The notes: a model not told the origin generated them from the sequence alone. 64,000 nt of DNA from Tipula vernalis (GCA_958295665.1 OY282560.1:50096333-50160332); one strand, 5' to 3'. Shown: positions 1-10,464, counted from the first letter of the stretch. Made by a program: numbers and translations.

Positions 1-307
1 ATAAACTGAGACACATTTTATTCATTTCAGTCTTGACAGATTATTATACATTTGTGTATTAGTAAGGTGAGTATACACTACCCAACAACTAACATGCGAA
101 GATTAAAAATAAGGGAATGCTTACACTTACACACAACAATATTGAATTTGTTAAAGGTGAGTGATTTTTTTTTTTTTTGCAATGGTGATGTTTGTACTTC
201 AATGAGCTGTATAAATCAATTAGTGTAATACCTAAAAGGTCAAAAGAACGTGAGGACACGTGCGTGCCCTAAAATTGTTTTTTATAATTAACAGCTCTGA
301 TTTTTAA

Positions 308-700
308 AATGCCAAAACATTTAAAGGTTACAACCGCATTACCACAGACGTATCAGAGGAAGTTGAAAAATTCTTTCCACTAAAGACCGATTCAAATCTT
401 GAAGAATTGGAAAACAACAAATTGTTTATACATAAATTACATAAGTTTCCCATTAAATTGGTTAAAATTACCACTTTATTTTTTCAGAAAGCATTGTTTG
501 GGCAAAACGTCAATTAACACCATTTACGGTCAATTATGTTATATAGACACATATGTATATACAATAATTATAAAATTTGTGTTTCAGGTGCCTGGAAAAC
601 ACCAATCGACTCATTTGAAAATGTTCAACAAAAAATGAAACACAAAATACGCAAAGCACACAACAGGCATCACAATTTAAAAAAATTACCACATAATTAA
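308..700 (+). CDS. 3' end of a spliced host gene, DUF4806-like (partial)
   Basis: Two coding-looking pieces lie on the plus strand. The first is an open stretch that reads EKFFPLKTDSNLEELE from about 358 to 405; it stops at about 520, so a donor must lie before that. The second is a terminal exon. After a clean acceptor (TTTGTGTTTCAG ending at 587), a phase-2 frame encodes AWKTPIDSFENVQQ and continues for 36 residues, very basic at the end, to TAA at 698-700. An AATAAA follows at 717. The 'FPLKT...LEELE' phrase resembles the start of the insect DUF4806 domain, a family of unknown function often found in transposon-rich insect genomes. The donor of the first piece and the upstream exons were not fixed; strong GTGAGT donor motifs at about 66 and 156 hint at earlier exons. 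The call rests on splice signals and reading frame, so the family assignment is tentative. Confidence 0.45.
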
Positions 701-716
701 TAATTTATATACGATA

Positions 717-722
717 AATAAA
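717..722 (+). promoter_or_regulatory. Poly(A) signal AATAAA of the 5'-edge gene
   Basis: AATAAA lies 17 bases after the TAA of the terminal exon ending at 700, in AT-rich sequence. This is the expected place for a short insect 3' UTR. Confidence 0.45.
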
Positions 723-1000
723 ATAATTTATTATAACATAAAATTCAAAAATTCTTTTTATTTATTATTAGTGCCATCTACCATCAAACATCTAAACTAT
801 ATTAAATGAATAAATGAAGACCTATCGGTGAATAGCAAAGCAGTGTTGTAGTAGCTTTACGCGTACGTTGTATGTGTATCGTTTAAGCCCGAATAATAAG
901 TCCGATTAAAGTGGCATTTGGTGCATCAATTTGAATTCAAAATTGAGCGTTCAAATTGATTGGTGTTTATGCGCTTGCTGAGCGCTACACTGTACAACTG
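723..1000. other. Non-coding spacer between convergent genes
   Basis: No open frame or repeat was recognised. It separates the plus-strand gene ending at 700 from family copy 1 on the minus strand. From about 1000 onward the sequence matches the 3' flank of family copy 3 (about 24210 onward). Confidence 0.5.
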
Positions 1001-1120
1001 GGACCATATTTTAGTCGTTCTGCGAGCGCTGATGCTAATTTTTGGTCGTCGGTACAGCTTTATTTTATTCTGATAGGTAGTGCTTTCTCTATAATTCCAA
1101 TCGTCAATTAGAAATAGATT

Positions 1121-1984
1121 CTAAAAAGAGTTCTGCGATAATGTCGGCGCCAGCGACATTGGTTTTGTTAGCATCGTATGCTCTCTGGGTTTTTTAATTT
1201 GACAGACGTCGCCCCTTGTCGTCGTCGGTATTGTTCTGTTGTTAGCTCTACTCAAGTAATTTGAAAGAATATCCTTGTCCTCCTCCTCTTCTTCAGAAAG
1301 ATCAATATTGTACAATTCAGCACGTGCAATATCACGAGGATGCTCAGCATGTCTTCCACGGCTGCAACGCGGTTTATTATGCTTTGTGTTAGGTGGTGTC
1401 TGATAAATAGTAACCCCAGGATCCGGCACGTACTTCTCATTCCTTATTTGATTTGAAACAGTTTCTTGCCTACGTTTAGATGTATTCCTCGTAGTAGTTG
1501 TACGTTCGAATTGTTCCTCTTCGTCAGAAATCTGAATGGGCCTTATTTTATTTCCAGGCATGTAATGCCTAGTTTCGTGAGGTTCTTCCGAAAATTTTAT
1601 ATTACCACGCTTAGCCCCATCCACCCTCTGCTCCGGTCTATACAATACACTTGATGCTGGACTACACTTTGTTGCATTTGGATACGTCAACGTAACATTT
1701 CTACTTATGTCTGAAGGGTCAGGCGTCCCCCCGCTGAAATCATATCCCATCAAAGCTTCTTCCATTTTTTGAAGAAATCTTTTTTGCTTTACATAATTGC
1801 GTCTCTGAAATTTACGCAGTTTACGTAGTAATCCTTCAGTTCCAAGCAGATTAACATATTTTTCAAGAAATTTATATTGGTCTAATGTCAATCCTAATTG
1901 CTCAGGCGTAAGTTCCATTTCACTAAATAACCATAGCACCTGTTCCCTTTCCTTGTCAGTTAATGATGGCTCTGCTTTTTTCAA
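1121..1984 (-). pseudogene. Unrecognised protein family, copy 1 (canonical ATG lost)
   Basis: A 287-codon intronless open frame, about 85% identical by eye to copy 3 (24318-25199) through residue ~254. Visible parts: an N-terminal helical, charged region (1-78); MGYDFS at 79-84; VTLTYPNATK at 97-106; NIKFSEEPHETRHYMPG at 128-144; TPP..H.KP.CSRGRHAEHP at about 195-216; an acidic run at 231-236; and LSNYL at 240-244. The remainder looks disordered. The first codon is TTG where copy 3 has ATG at the same place, a one-base change. The next in-frame ATG is codon 23 (1918-1916), which would remove part of the helical region. So this is either a recent pseudogene or an N-terminally shortened protein. 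No homologue is recognised and no function is claimed. It lies in a segmental duplication with copy 3. Confidence 0.6.
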
Positions 1985-2021
1985 TAGTTTTAGTTATGTA
2001 TTATCAAACGTACTATTTAAA

Positions 2022-2069
2022 CAAAAATTTAGAAGAATATCGAGATTCTTAAATATGCCGAAATATACT
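2022..2069 (-). promoter_or_regulatory. 48-bp conserved upstream block, copy 1
   Basis: This block starts 38 bp upstream of the family copy 1 frame. It is identical to the block before copy 3 and differs from the block before copy 2 at 3 of 48 positions. Read on the gene strand it contains GGCATATTTAAGAATC, a possible TATA-like stretch, and an ATATTC(T/C)TCTAAATTT run. On the plus strand it contains ATGCCGAAA, which opens a 19-codon frame. A core promoter is the simplest reading, but that is an inference. Confidence 0.5.
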
Positions 2070-2185
2070 TCAAAAGAAGAAAGAAAAAACAAACAAACGA
2101 AATTTATAATTTAAAATGTTTTCCAGGGCACACTACTTTAACTTCCCGAAAACAGTCAATTGCTCAGTTTCAGAAAATTGCTTTT

Positions 2186-2325
2186 CTGGTGAAAAAATTT
2201 ACACCACGAAGTTAGCTGTATGAGTTGAATTATTTCCAACTAGAACAAAAATTTCACCAGGGTAACCAATTTTAACAAAAAATTTTACTATTTTGCTAAC
2301 TTCGTGGTGTACATTTTTTCACCAG
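2186..2325. repeat. Fold-back repeat with 31-bp inverted arms
   Basis: The arms at 2186-2216 and 2295-2325 are inverted copies with one mismatch in 31. The core is GCTAACTTCGTGGTGTA, and both outer ends are CTGGTGAAAAAA-like. The spacing of about 78 bp gives a hairpin-forming 140-bp unit, most likely a small fold-back or MITE-type element. No target duplication was identified. Confidence 0.6.
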
Positions 2326-2337
2326 AATTACCTTCAA

Positions 2338-2628
2338 ACTAGTGAAAAATTATTCGATTCATACGATTTCAAAATTAGACGCGACTAATTTTCCGAAAAG
2401 TCTACCACAGAATTCATTAAAAAATCCTTTTGAATTTACTCTAATTCGCTCATTTCTTCTAAAATCAAATATCAATTTTATACAAGAATCCCCCCCTCAC
2501 CATGAAGCTATTTTCACATTATTAATTACAACTGCTTTACGAACGGCCACTGAAAATAACCCTTGAGCAGACAAGAAATAATTTTTTTAAGATAAACAAC
2601 GGAATCTGAGGAAGACCGAATTGAAACT
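2338..2628 (+). mobile_element. Internally deleted Jockey/CR1-like element copy
   Basis: Positions 2338-2540 match 28050-28240, the 5' part of the Jockey-like element. Both share phrases such as AATTCGCTCATTTCTTCTAAA and AGAATCCCCCC. Positions 2606-2628 match its 3' tail (CTGAGGA.GACCGAATTGAAAC, compare 30331-30352). About 2 kb, including all of the reverse transcriptase, is missing between these parts. The short open frame at 2342-2566 is a relic. Confidence 0.7.
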
Positions 2629-3012
2629 ATGACGGTGACACCTAGTGTGTAATAGAAGAAGTTAAATTAATAGCTCAATATTTAACTGTGTTTTAAATGT
2701 TTCTACGCTATTCTAACTGGAAAAGTCATTAGCTTTCTAGAAGTTTGGTTTGTGTATATAAAAAGGCGAACGAAGTCGAATTGGATTATTAGTATTTGGT
2801 AAGCGATAGTGTAAAGATTAAAAAGGAATTAAAAAGTAAAAGTGATCAGAAAAATTATATAAAAATTAAATAAAGTGATTTTGTGAATTATTGTTAAAAA
2901 AAAATTGTGTTGTAATAATTCTTGTGCTAAATAAATAAATTCGTTGCTGATAAATTAAATTGATTTTGTTTTATTCACAATCCAGTGATAAGAACCTTGA
3001 TTAATATGGCAA
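2629..3012 (+). mobile_element. Solo LTR-like insertion (BEL/Pao-associated family)
   Basis: This sequence interrupts the junction between the Jockey tail and the Pus7 fragment, which is continuous at 30352/30363. It opens GACGGTGACACCTAGTGTG. The same motif is present in reverse at about 9100-9157, beside BEL/Pao coding debris, where it reads TGTAACGGTGACATCTAG on the minus strand. A TATATAAAA promoter-like box lies near 2755. The 3' limit is approximate, since a CACA near 2979 could be the LTR end. No internal coding sequence is present. Confidence 0.5.
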
Positions 3013-3021
3013 AAATGTAAC

Positions 3022-3143
3022 ATTATTTTTATATTTATCTAAAAATTACTTTATTCTGACTTTATTTTCTTCACCTCTTCGACACTTGTCTTTTCATCGC
3101 TCGTATCAAGTTTTCTCTTAATACCAACGGCTTCTTTACTTAG
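3022..3143 (-). pseudogene. Duplicated fragment of the 3' end of Pus7
   Basis: 122 bp align without gaps to 30363-30484, with 6 mismatches. They cover the last ~29 codons of Pus7, its TAA stop and a short 3' UTR. The fragment stops abruptly at 3143, where the LOA-like element begins, and no more Pus7 sequence follows. It is a non-functional piece carried by the segmental duplication, at about 5% divergence by eye. Confidence 0.85.
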
Positions 3144-3229
3144 GTTAGGTTAGGTTGGAGTGGCTGCTTACGCACACTTAGACCGGTGACGGTCCATTGT
3201 GATACCACGGGATGTATCCCCTTTTACCC

Positions 3230-4279
3230 CTATTGGAACCATTTCGAGCTACTTATGTAGCGTAAGACGTCCCGCACTTTATTGTTTTCGAGATCCGAGA
3301 GGCAGTCCATCCTGAACTTACCTAAGTGTTTGTGCCTTCTGAGAGCCAATGCTGGACACGAGCAAAGGAAGTGGACCAACGTCTCTTCCTCCTCTTTGTC
3401 CAAGCAGCTTCTGCAGAAGTCATTAGCCTCCAGACCCAGCCTTCTTGCATGTTCTCCAAAAAGGCAGTGTCCCGTGAGAATTCCTACGACCGTTCTTAAT
3501 TCACGTCTTCGTAAGGATATTAATGCCCTAGTGCGCCCCAAGTCCAGCTTTGGCCAAACTTGTCTTGCAACTCTACAGGTGAGGGCGTTAGACCACCTTT
3601 CCCCCGCTGAGGATAGCGCCTGCTTCCCAAGTGCTTGTCTCAGCGCTGTGATAGGCCTCCCCAGACTTGCCCTTTCCGGTTGCAGCTGGAGAGTCGTACC
3701 ATGCCTAGCAAGTTCATCTGCCCTGCAGTTCCCCATGACGCCCGAGTGACCTGGGACACAGACTACCTGGATGTTGAAATGCTCACCCATCTCATTTAGA
3801 GATGAGTGACAACTCAACGCCACCCGTGACGCCAAAGACACCGATTCTAACGACCGGATCGCCGCTTGACTGTCCACATAGATTGTGATATCATCTGAGG
3901 ATAACACATTATGCTTCAACCACGTCATGACCTCCTCAATCGCTACGACTTCAGCTTGGTACACGCTGCAGTAATCAGGGAGACGAATAGAAATATTTAC
4001 ATTTAATTTGTCACAGAATACTCCAGCTCCTACTTTGCCGTCTAGCTTGGAGCCATCTGTGAAGAATTGCAACGCTTCGGTTTCCGATAACGGTCTATCC
4101 CTCCAGGATTCCCTTGAAGGGAAGGAGGTCCGAAATCGCTTCTCGAAGCGTAGAGTAGGTTTAATGTAGTCAAGATTCGCCAGCTCATCCTTCAACGATC
4201 TGACGTTAGTAGAGTGTCCTATACTAAGACACCTCCACTGAGAGACGGCTGCAAGTCGTACAGCCGTATTTGCCGCCAT
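3230..4279 (-). pseudogene. LOA-1 ORF2, RNase H and C-terminal part
   Basis: A 349-codon frame. The RNase H domain starts with FFTDGSKLDGKVGAGVF (first catalytic Asp), followed by E (YQAEVVAIEE), D (IYVDSQAAI), and VPGHSGVMGNCRADELA. It then has a cysteine/histidine tail (CRSCLDKEEEETLVHFLCSC), the CCHC-like end usual for these elements. In the intact protein this domain degrades RNA in the DNA/RNA hybrid during target-primed reverse transcription. It is separated by frame changes from the RT part upstream. Confidence 0.8.
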
Positions 4280-4572
4280 CTGTCGACCTCAATGCCCCGC
4301 TAACAAGCATACAGGCCGTTCTTTGCACTCTCTCAATCTTACTTTTATAAGTTACCTTGTCCAGAGCTGGCCACCAAACACCCCCCCCCGTACATGAGTA
4401 GAGGTCTCACTACAGCCGTGTAGATCCAGTGTACCAGCTCCGGCTTCAGACCCTATCTACGACCAATGGCGTTCCTACAGGAGTACAAAGCCATAGTAGC
4501 TTTGTTTATTCTCTCCAACATGGTGGGCTTCCAACTAAGCTTACTGTCCAAGATGATGCCCAGATATCTAGC

Positions 4573-5608
4573 TCAATCAGTAAAAGCAAGTCTCGTGCCA
4601 TTTAAGGTAGGAGGGACAACTACCGGGATTTTGTATTTCTTAGTGAAGAGTACCAGCTCTGTCTTGGACGGGTTAATACCAAGTCTACATTTGCCAGCCC
4701 ATTTCGTAACGATGGTAAGCGCATTCTGCATTACGTCTACAATCGTGCCCAGGAATTTCTCGGTAACAGCTAAAGCTACGTCATCTGCGTAAGCGATAAC
4801 TTCAATACCCTCTCTCTCCAATTCAAGTAGTAACCCGTTTACCACTATGTTCCAGAGAAGAGGGGACAGAACCCCTCCCTGCGGGGTTCCCCTAATTACT
4901 CGCCTCTTGATGGTGGAGTCCCGCAACTTCGAGTTAACAATCCTGCTTCCCAGCATATAATTGATTAACCCTATCAGAGGAACGTCCACCTCCAAAAATG
5001 ACAATCCCTCCTTGATTGCCTCCGCTTTCACATTATAAAAGGCGCCTTCTATATCCAGGAAGGCCACCAAACAGAATTCCTTCGAATTAATCGATTTCTC
5101 AATCGTACACAGCGAGGCGTGCAGAGCAGTGTCCACAGATCTACCCTTTGTGTACGCATGCTGAGACGGTGCCCACACAGCAGCTTTTCCAAGGTTTTCA
5201 AAAGAAAGTATGATAGAGTTATTGGTCTTAGGTCCTTAGGATAGACATGTGAGCTTTTCCCCGCTTTCGGTATGAACACCACGTTGACCTCCGTCCAGTA
5301 CCTAAGAATATAGCCCAGCTCAAACACCCTTTGAATATAGCTTCCAGGTGGGGAAGAATAATTACTGAGTTGTTTTAAAGTTCCGCTGGTATAATTTGAT
5401 CCGGACCAGCTGATTTAAATGGTTTAAAACCCCTTAGTGCCCATAGGATCCGTTTCCTGGTTACGATATCCTCTGTGATTACTGACAGTGATTTCTGATG
5501 ATTGCTACGAACCAACAGATCTTCAAAGCTCCCTGGGAAGTGTGTCTCGAAGAGAAGCTCCAGAGATTCTCCACTAGAAGCTGTCCAAGATCCGTCCGGT
5601 TTTATCAA
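4573..5608 (-). pseudogene. LOA-1 ORF2, reverse transcriptase part (frameshifted)
   Basis: Three overlapping frames (5375-5608, 5049-5327, 4573-5178) together show the RT fingers and palm: FKPFKSAGPDQI, NVVFIPKAGK, LRPITLSYFLLKTLEKL, FLDIEGAFYNV, GTPQGGVLSPLLWN and the active-site AYADDVA. The order and motifs are standard for non-LTR RTs. The frame breaks show that this copy cannot make a full ORF2 protein. Confidence 0.8.
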
Positions 5609-5717
5609 AAACTGGGACTAGCTGTACTTTTTGAAAGAATCTTCCTAAGGCGGGAGGTTCCGGATACCTCTTCCATTTTATCACAGAAGATTCTCCAAGA
5701 CCTGCTTTGTGCCTTTC

Positions 5718-6699
5718 TTAATTATTTCTTATAAATTCCGAGTTTCTCCTTATAGGAGTCCCAATCCTGAGCCTCCCTTGTATTTTTGGCTCTATTAAAG
5801 GCTGTCCTACAAGCCTTACGATAGGTTCCCAGTTCCCTGGACCACCATACCGGTTTTTGCCTATCCCTAGGCTTAGCGAGTGGCAGGCAGCGCGAAAGGA
5901 TCGGTTGCATGCGCTAGTAACGCTAGCCACAATGTCCTCCAGCTCCCCAACGGTCGTCGGGGGCTCCATAGCCCTCGTCGGTAACATTTCCTCCAATAAT
6001 TCCCCATATTTGCTCCAGTTGGTCCTTCTAGGGTTCCTGAAGGTTTCCCGGGTAGCAGGGTGAATATCGAGGCTATAGGTTAAATATCGATGATCAGAAA
6101 AGGAGTGTTCCTTATCCACCCTCCAATTGTTAACCATATGAAGAATATTATTTGAGGCAAGGGTCACGTCTAGAACCTCCTGCCTGTTACTAGTAATAAA
6201 TGTGGGTTCCCGCCTAATATTACACACTGAAAGGTTAGTACTCATCAAATAATCAAAAAGTGACTCACCTCTTTCATTAATGTCCGTGCTTCCCCAGATA
6301 GTGTGATGCGCATTAGCATCAACTCCCAGTACCACACCTACCTTTGATTGTTCCGCTTTACGGATCAGGTCCTCCAGGTTATCCGGAGAACCTCCTTCTC
6401 CCGGTCCATGTAGGCTGAAACTAGCCAGAATCTACAAGTGCCTACTTCCAGGCTAACTGCACTAGTGTCACCATTGCTGTATTAGAAAAAAAAGAGAAAA
6501 GAATAGAAGATCTGATCTTCCCAGACTTACAAGAGGATATAATTGTGTACCCCTTGGTTCTGAGGCCACAGATCCTGTTGTTGTTAATCCAATGTTCTTG
6601 GATTAGTATCACATGCTCACCCGAACCAGTCAGCCTGAGGAGTAGAGCTGCCGAAGCAGCCTTAGAATGGTGAAGGTTAATTTGTGTTATCTTAATCAT
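5718..6699 (-). pseudogene. LOA-1 ORF2, apurinic-type endonuclease part (frameshifted)
   Basis: The frame at 6442-6699 opens with ITQINLHHSKAASA and VILIQEHWI, the N-terminal signature of LOA/R1-type endonucleases. The frame at 5718-6335 carries GVDANAHHTIWGS, RGESLFDYL and HSFSDHRYL, the catalytic Asp/His half. About 100 bp between them are out of frame. The enzyme would nick target DNA to prime reverse transcription. Confidence 0.8.
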
Positions 6700-7145
6700 A
6701 ACTATTTAACCTCTACTTACCTCTATGGTATATTCCTGCTACCGCAGGAATATTATTTCTCGGTATTTTAGGATGCGCCGGATTCACCCGTCTCGCCACC
6801 CCTCATACCCTCTGTAGAGGACTTGTGTGTGCCCCCCCGTCTGGCCGGGCTGCCGACATCCTCCTACATCGGTACACCAGCTCCTTCGCTTATGTGCCCC
6901 TCCTCATCCTTCAAGGGAGTCCTTGCCCTACCGAGGTCGCCGGATTCACCCTCAGCTTCTCCCCCCATGCTACTGGTACCCCCTTCAGGCCTGGGCGGGT
7001 TGCCACCATCCTCCGGTTGGCCTCCCGTACGCGCTTCCGCCCCATCCTTTTTATAAACGTTAAGAGTAATTGACCCGAAACCGAAGTCAATTACTCCCTT
7101 CGTTTTGTGAAGGAGGGCAAGGGACTCCTTATTTATTACCATAAT

Positions 7146-8003
7146 TTATAATTTCGAGCCCCCCTCCGCCTCCTCCTGCTTGACGATCTTCCAATTTCCG
7201 GTCGGAAGACTCGGGTTACTGGCCTGAATGATTTTCAAAGCCTCGTCAGGGCTAGCCGGTTCGGATGGCAGCCAGACACGTGCCCTCGGCCTGCTGGGAA
7301 TTTCCTCCCGGCTAACTGCCGCAAGCTTTGCGCCTGGCCACACCTCCCCTACTTTGGCTATAGCCTTTTTATATAGATCCACAGATCTAGAGTCCGAGCA
7401 TGCAGTCATCTTCACACGCCCTTGATACCATCCCGCATCTCTGCAGGATGGGGGTGGTCCCGGATTTTCACCGAGGACCATTAAAAAGACGAGGTTGAGT
7501 GTATTATACACCAACCTCCATTTTTCCACCGTGATGCTCCCATCTTCTTGACTTTCGTCAATAACTGCTAGCATAAACACATGCTCCCTCAGGACATTGC
7601 TGAACAGCTTTGTCCCTGAGTTGGAGCTCGGCTTCTTTTCAGTCACCAACTTGGCCCGCTTGCTGTTGACTACTTCCACCTCGTCCTGGGACCGCTGTCT
7701 TTTCGACACATGGGGGTCCCATGGGAGGCCCCTCGGGGGTCGCAGCCCACTTCTCGAGAATTCGGAATGCCGAGCGGCGATTCCTGTATCGCCTTTTCGC
7801 CGGAGGATTGTCTCTCGTCCCACTCCCCTGTGCTGCGTTGGTACCGCTAACTCCCGGGACTGATGCCCTAGAGCCAACCACCTTTGCAACCTTAGAGGCT
7901 CCACCCGTCTGGTTCGAGGTACCTCCCTTCGCCGATACCGGCTTTTGATGAGAGCCGGTGCCCTTTGTTTTTCTGTCGTTCGATCTTTCCATTTGATTCC
8001 CAC
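7146..8003 (-). pseudogene. LOA-1 ORF1, DUF4780-like C-terminus
   Basis: A 285-codon frame with a basic, proline-rich N-terminal half and an ordered C-terminal ~100 residues. The pattern there (ARVWLPSEPASPDEALKI, then NPSLPTGNWKIV) is that of the DUF4780 region found in LOA/Lian-type ORF1 proteins. An overlapping alternative frame (7639-7992) suggests a frameshift in the N-terminal half. The presumed role is RNA binding/ribonucleoprotein formation. Confidence 0.65.
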
Positions 8004-8539
8004 GAGTATCGGAGAAATAAAGGTCCGCCTGCGCAGAGATCCGTTTACGCAGGTAAGGCTAATTACAACTGGAGGTCGCCAGGTATCCAGAGGGCTCCGT
8101 TAGCGACTGTGCTTTGTTAAATAGGCCCCCAGCCTATTTGATCATCAGCACGGGTCGCTTAACACCTTAATCCAGCCCATTCGGCTCGCTAGCACCCCGG
8201 CCTCCCAGCACCCCCTTCCCTCCGCCCACATTCTCTCCCCCCATTCACCTATTCACATGGAGAGCCCAATCCAATGGGATCCATTCCATTCCCCGGGTCA
8301 CCCGTTTATAGGGTACCCCCACTCATCTCTCGCGGAGACTCCGGAGGTGCAGAGAGGACGTGACCGTGATCTGTTCGCCTTTCCATGCTGGGCATCATAG
8401 GCACTCAGAATTTAATGAACTGAGGTTAACCACTCCCCAGTTCCCTGGGACTCTCCCACCAGCTGGACTGCGGTTGGGGGCGGCTTATTTAATTCACCGC
8501 TAACCTACCTATCGATAGGCCGTCCACTATCCACCACCT

Positions 8540-8956
8540 GTGACCCCCTCCGATAGCTGCAGTACGCCACGGGAATACATATATAGAATCCGTGGATTTC
8601 TGGAAAACTTCACATCCATATGAATTTTTTCGAATAAAGTAAAATTTGAACGCAGCTTCTCCCATTCTAGATCCCTTTTCTTGGCAAAGCCCTTGAAAAA
8701 GCATTTTGGCAACGACCCTACAAGGAGGGAGGAATCCTAGCGGATCGAAGATACGGCCCGTGATAAAGAAAAACTTTCGTTTCGAAGTATGGCTACAGTC
8801 GTCAAATTTCTCGATTTTGAAAGTGAAACAATCCAAACATGTTATCCAAACTAGACCTAGGGTTTTCACGAAAGTCTCTCCATTGCCAAATTCAACAAGA
8901 GTCTCCTGCTCCTCCTTTGGTATAGATCTTAATAATTCCTGGCTGTTGGACACCAA
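8540..8956 (-). pseudogene. BEL/Pao polyprotein fragment (RT connection region)
   Basis: The frame contains FVKTLGLVW, then TSKRKFFFITGRIFDPLGFL and VAKMLFQGL. This is the characteristic stretch of BEL/Pao pol proteins just after the RT palm. The low-coordinate end runs into LOA-1 at about 8500-8560. Protease, RNase H and integrase are absent. Confidence 0.75.
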
Positions 8957-9059
8957 TTAACTTAGTTTAAAACCGCCGCTGCCCAAACCTTCCGCTATCC
9001 TTTGTTGTAAATGTTTAGCCTCACATATCTCCGCGCAACCCGAGAGCAAGTCGATTTAG

Positions 9060-9160
9060 AACAATTTTATCGTGGAAAATTCCATTTTAGTACAGTAAAA
9101 CATTGAGCTATTAATTTAACTTATTCTATTACACACTAGATGTCACCGTTACATTATCGT
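9060..9160 (-). mobile_element. LTR fragment of the BEL/Pao-associated family
   Basis: On the minus strand it reads TGTAACGGTGACATCTAGTG then TGTGTAATAG. It matches the start of the LTR-like insertion at 2629-3012 over roughly 60 bp, in the opposite orientation. It sits just upstream, in the sense of transcription, of the BEL/Pao pol fragment. Confidence 0.5.
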
Positions 9161-9189
9161 CCTGTTTAGACCCTGTAGCACTTTTCTTA

Positions 9190-10340
9190 TGCCAAAACCC
9201 AACCTGTGTGGCTATTATTTGGATAATAATGCCCTCCTCATCAGTTTCCAGATGGAGATATGCTTTAAAAAGATCCAATCAACAAAATTATTTTGAACCC
9301 TGTAAGCTGTTCAGTACATCCTCGATTTGTGATTTGTCATTCCATTTTCTTTCGGAATCACAACCAAACGTGATCCCCAATCGCTAGTGGTTGATTTTGC
9401 TTATTCCAAAACATCAAGTTCCTTTTCAACTTGTTCTCGAAGCGCGTATACGGAACATTTCTTCCGGCGGTAAAACTGGGTTTTGCTCCTTCTCGAAGTT
9501 GTAGTTTGATACGAAAATTTGGTACACAGCCAACCGTCTGCGTACAAAGTTTTGGAAACATTTACTAATTGGATATACATTTGTCGGCTTCCTTTTGAAA
9601 ATTCTTGATCGATGTCTTCCAATTTGTTTTTTTTTTTGAGTCAATGTTCTTCCTAATAATGGGTCGAACCGATCTGGAATAACATACATTTCCTCATTAA
9701 TTCTATTTCCTTTATATTCGACTTTTGTCATTAACGTTCACCAGTGGTAAGAAAACATTCACTGTGTATGATCTGAATGCTACCTTAGTTGGTTAGAGCT
9801 GATTGTTGATTCTTAGGTTTTCAAAATCGCTGGCAGGAATAAGTGTAAAAACAGTACTCGTGTCGACTTCAAATTTTTGTTGAACCCCTTCGATCTTAAC
9901 GCATGTGAAAAATTTCTTTGTGTCATGGGTTTCAGGCGTATGGTCGTAGATGTCGATAATTTGATTTATACTTACCAGTTTTATCATAACTGTTTATTTG
10001 ATTTGTTGAATTTAATCTACTTTTATTATTTAAAAGGGTTTTAATACACAGTTTTGTTATATGTCCTATCTTATGAGATGTTCGATTATTCCTTTCGTTT
10101 TGGCACTATTTTGCTATGTGATTACTTCGACCACAACGTAAGCATACAATGCGCCTTTTGATGTTGATCTCATTTAATACCCATTTCTCAATTGAGCTTG
10201 AAGAAAACTGTCTGCCGTTGATATACTTTTCCAAGCAATGTTACGGCGTAATGCTTCTACGTAATCTGCTAGCGTTTCTTTTGCACTCATAACCGAATTT
10301 TTGTTTTGAATTTGGCAGTTTTAAAGGAATCTGCTACAAT
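9190..10340 (-). mobile_element. Decayed Ty3/gypsy gag-pol fragment
   Basis: On the minus strand, from high to low coordinate: a zinc-knuckle remnant near 10100-10150 (CLRCGRSNHIAK followed by a stop), then a protease remnant at 9793-9987 (FEVDTSTVFTLIPASDF, where the usual DTG/DSG has become DTS). Next comes a linker/RT N-terminus at 9426-9731 (YVIPDRFDPLLGRT), and RT debris at 9190-9380 that reads in broken frames. It has many stops and frameshifts. No LTR was identified. Confidence 0.6.
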
Positions 10341-10464
10341 TTTTCAGTTAAGAAATACGTATTTGTGTAAAATGTGTATATGTACATTTAAACATGTGTA
10401 CTAGAATGCCATTTTTCCGTACAATTGTGTAGCTTTTTTGTGAAATTGGTATAATTGTCAATAG

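Larger units (their letters stand above)
3141..8500 (-). mobile_element. Decayed LOA/I-type non-LTR retrotransposon (LOA-1)
   Basis: A nearly complete element with ORF1, endonuclease, reverse transcriptase and RNase H in order on the minus strand. Its 3' end (low coordinate) carries AACCTAACCTAACCTAA-type repeats that abut the Pus7 fragment. The 5' end near 8490-8560 is joined to BEL/Pao sequence. ORF2 is split into at least five frames by frameshifts, so the copy is dead. The RNase H and the 'RGTPQGGVLSPLLWN' palm motif place it in the LOA/I/R1 group; the exact clade is a judgement. Confidence 0.8.

Noticed and set aside
1121..1984. A PP1-binding RVxF motif in the family proteins (NIKF/NIMF)
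   Set aside because: The basic residue required just before the motif is missing in both forms, so the match is too weak.
3141..3165. TTAGG repeats as a telomere remnant
   Set aside because: Only three units at a retrotransposon tail in internal, gene-bearing DNA; better explained as the element's 3' tail.
6823..7142. Several overlapping open frames on both strands
   Set aside because: They lie in the ORF1/ORF2 junction of LOA-1, are proline-rich shadows and match nothing.
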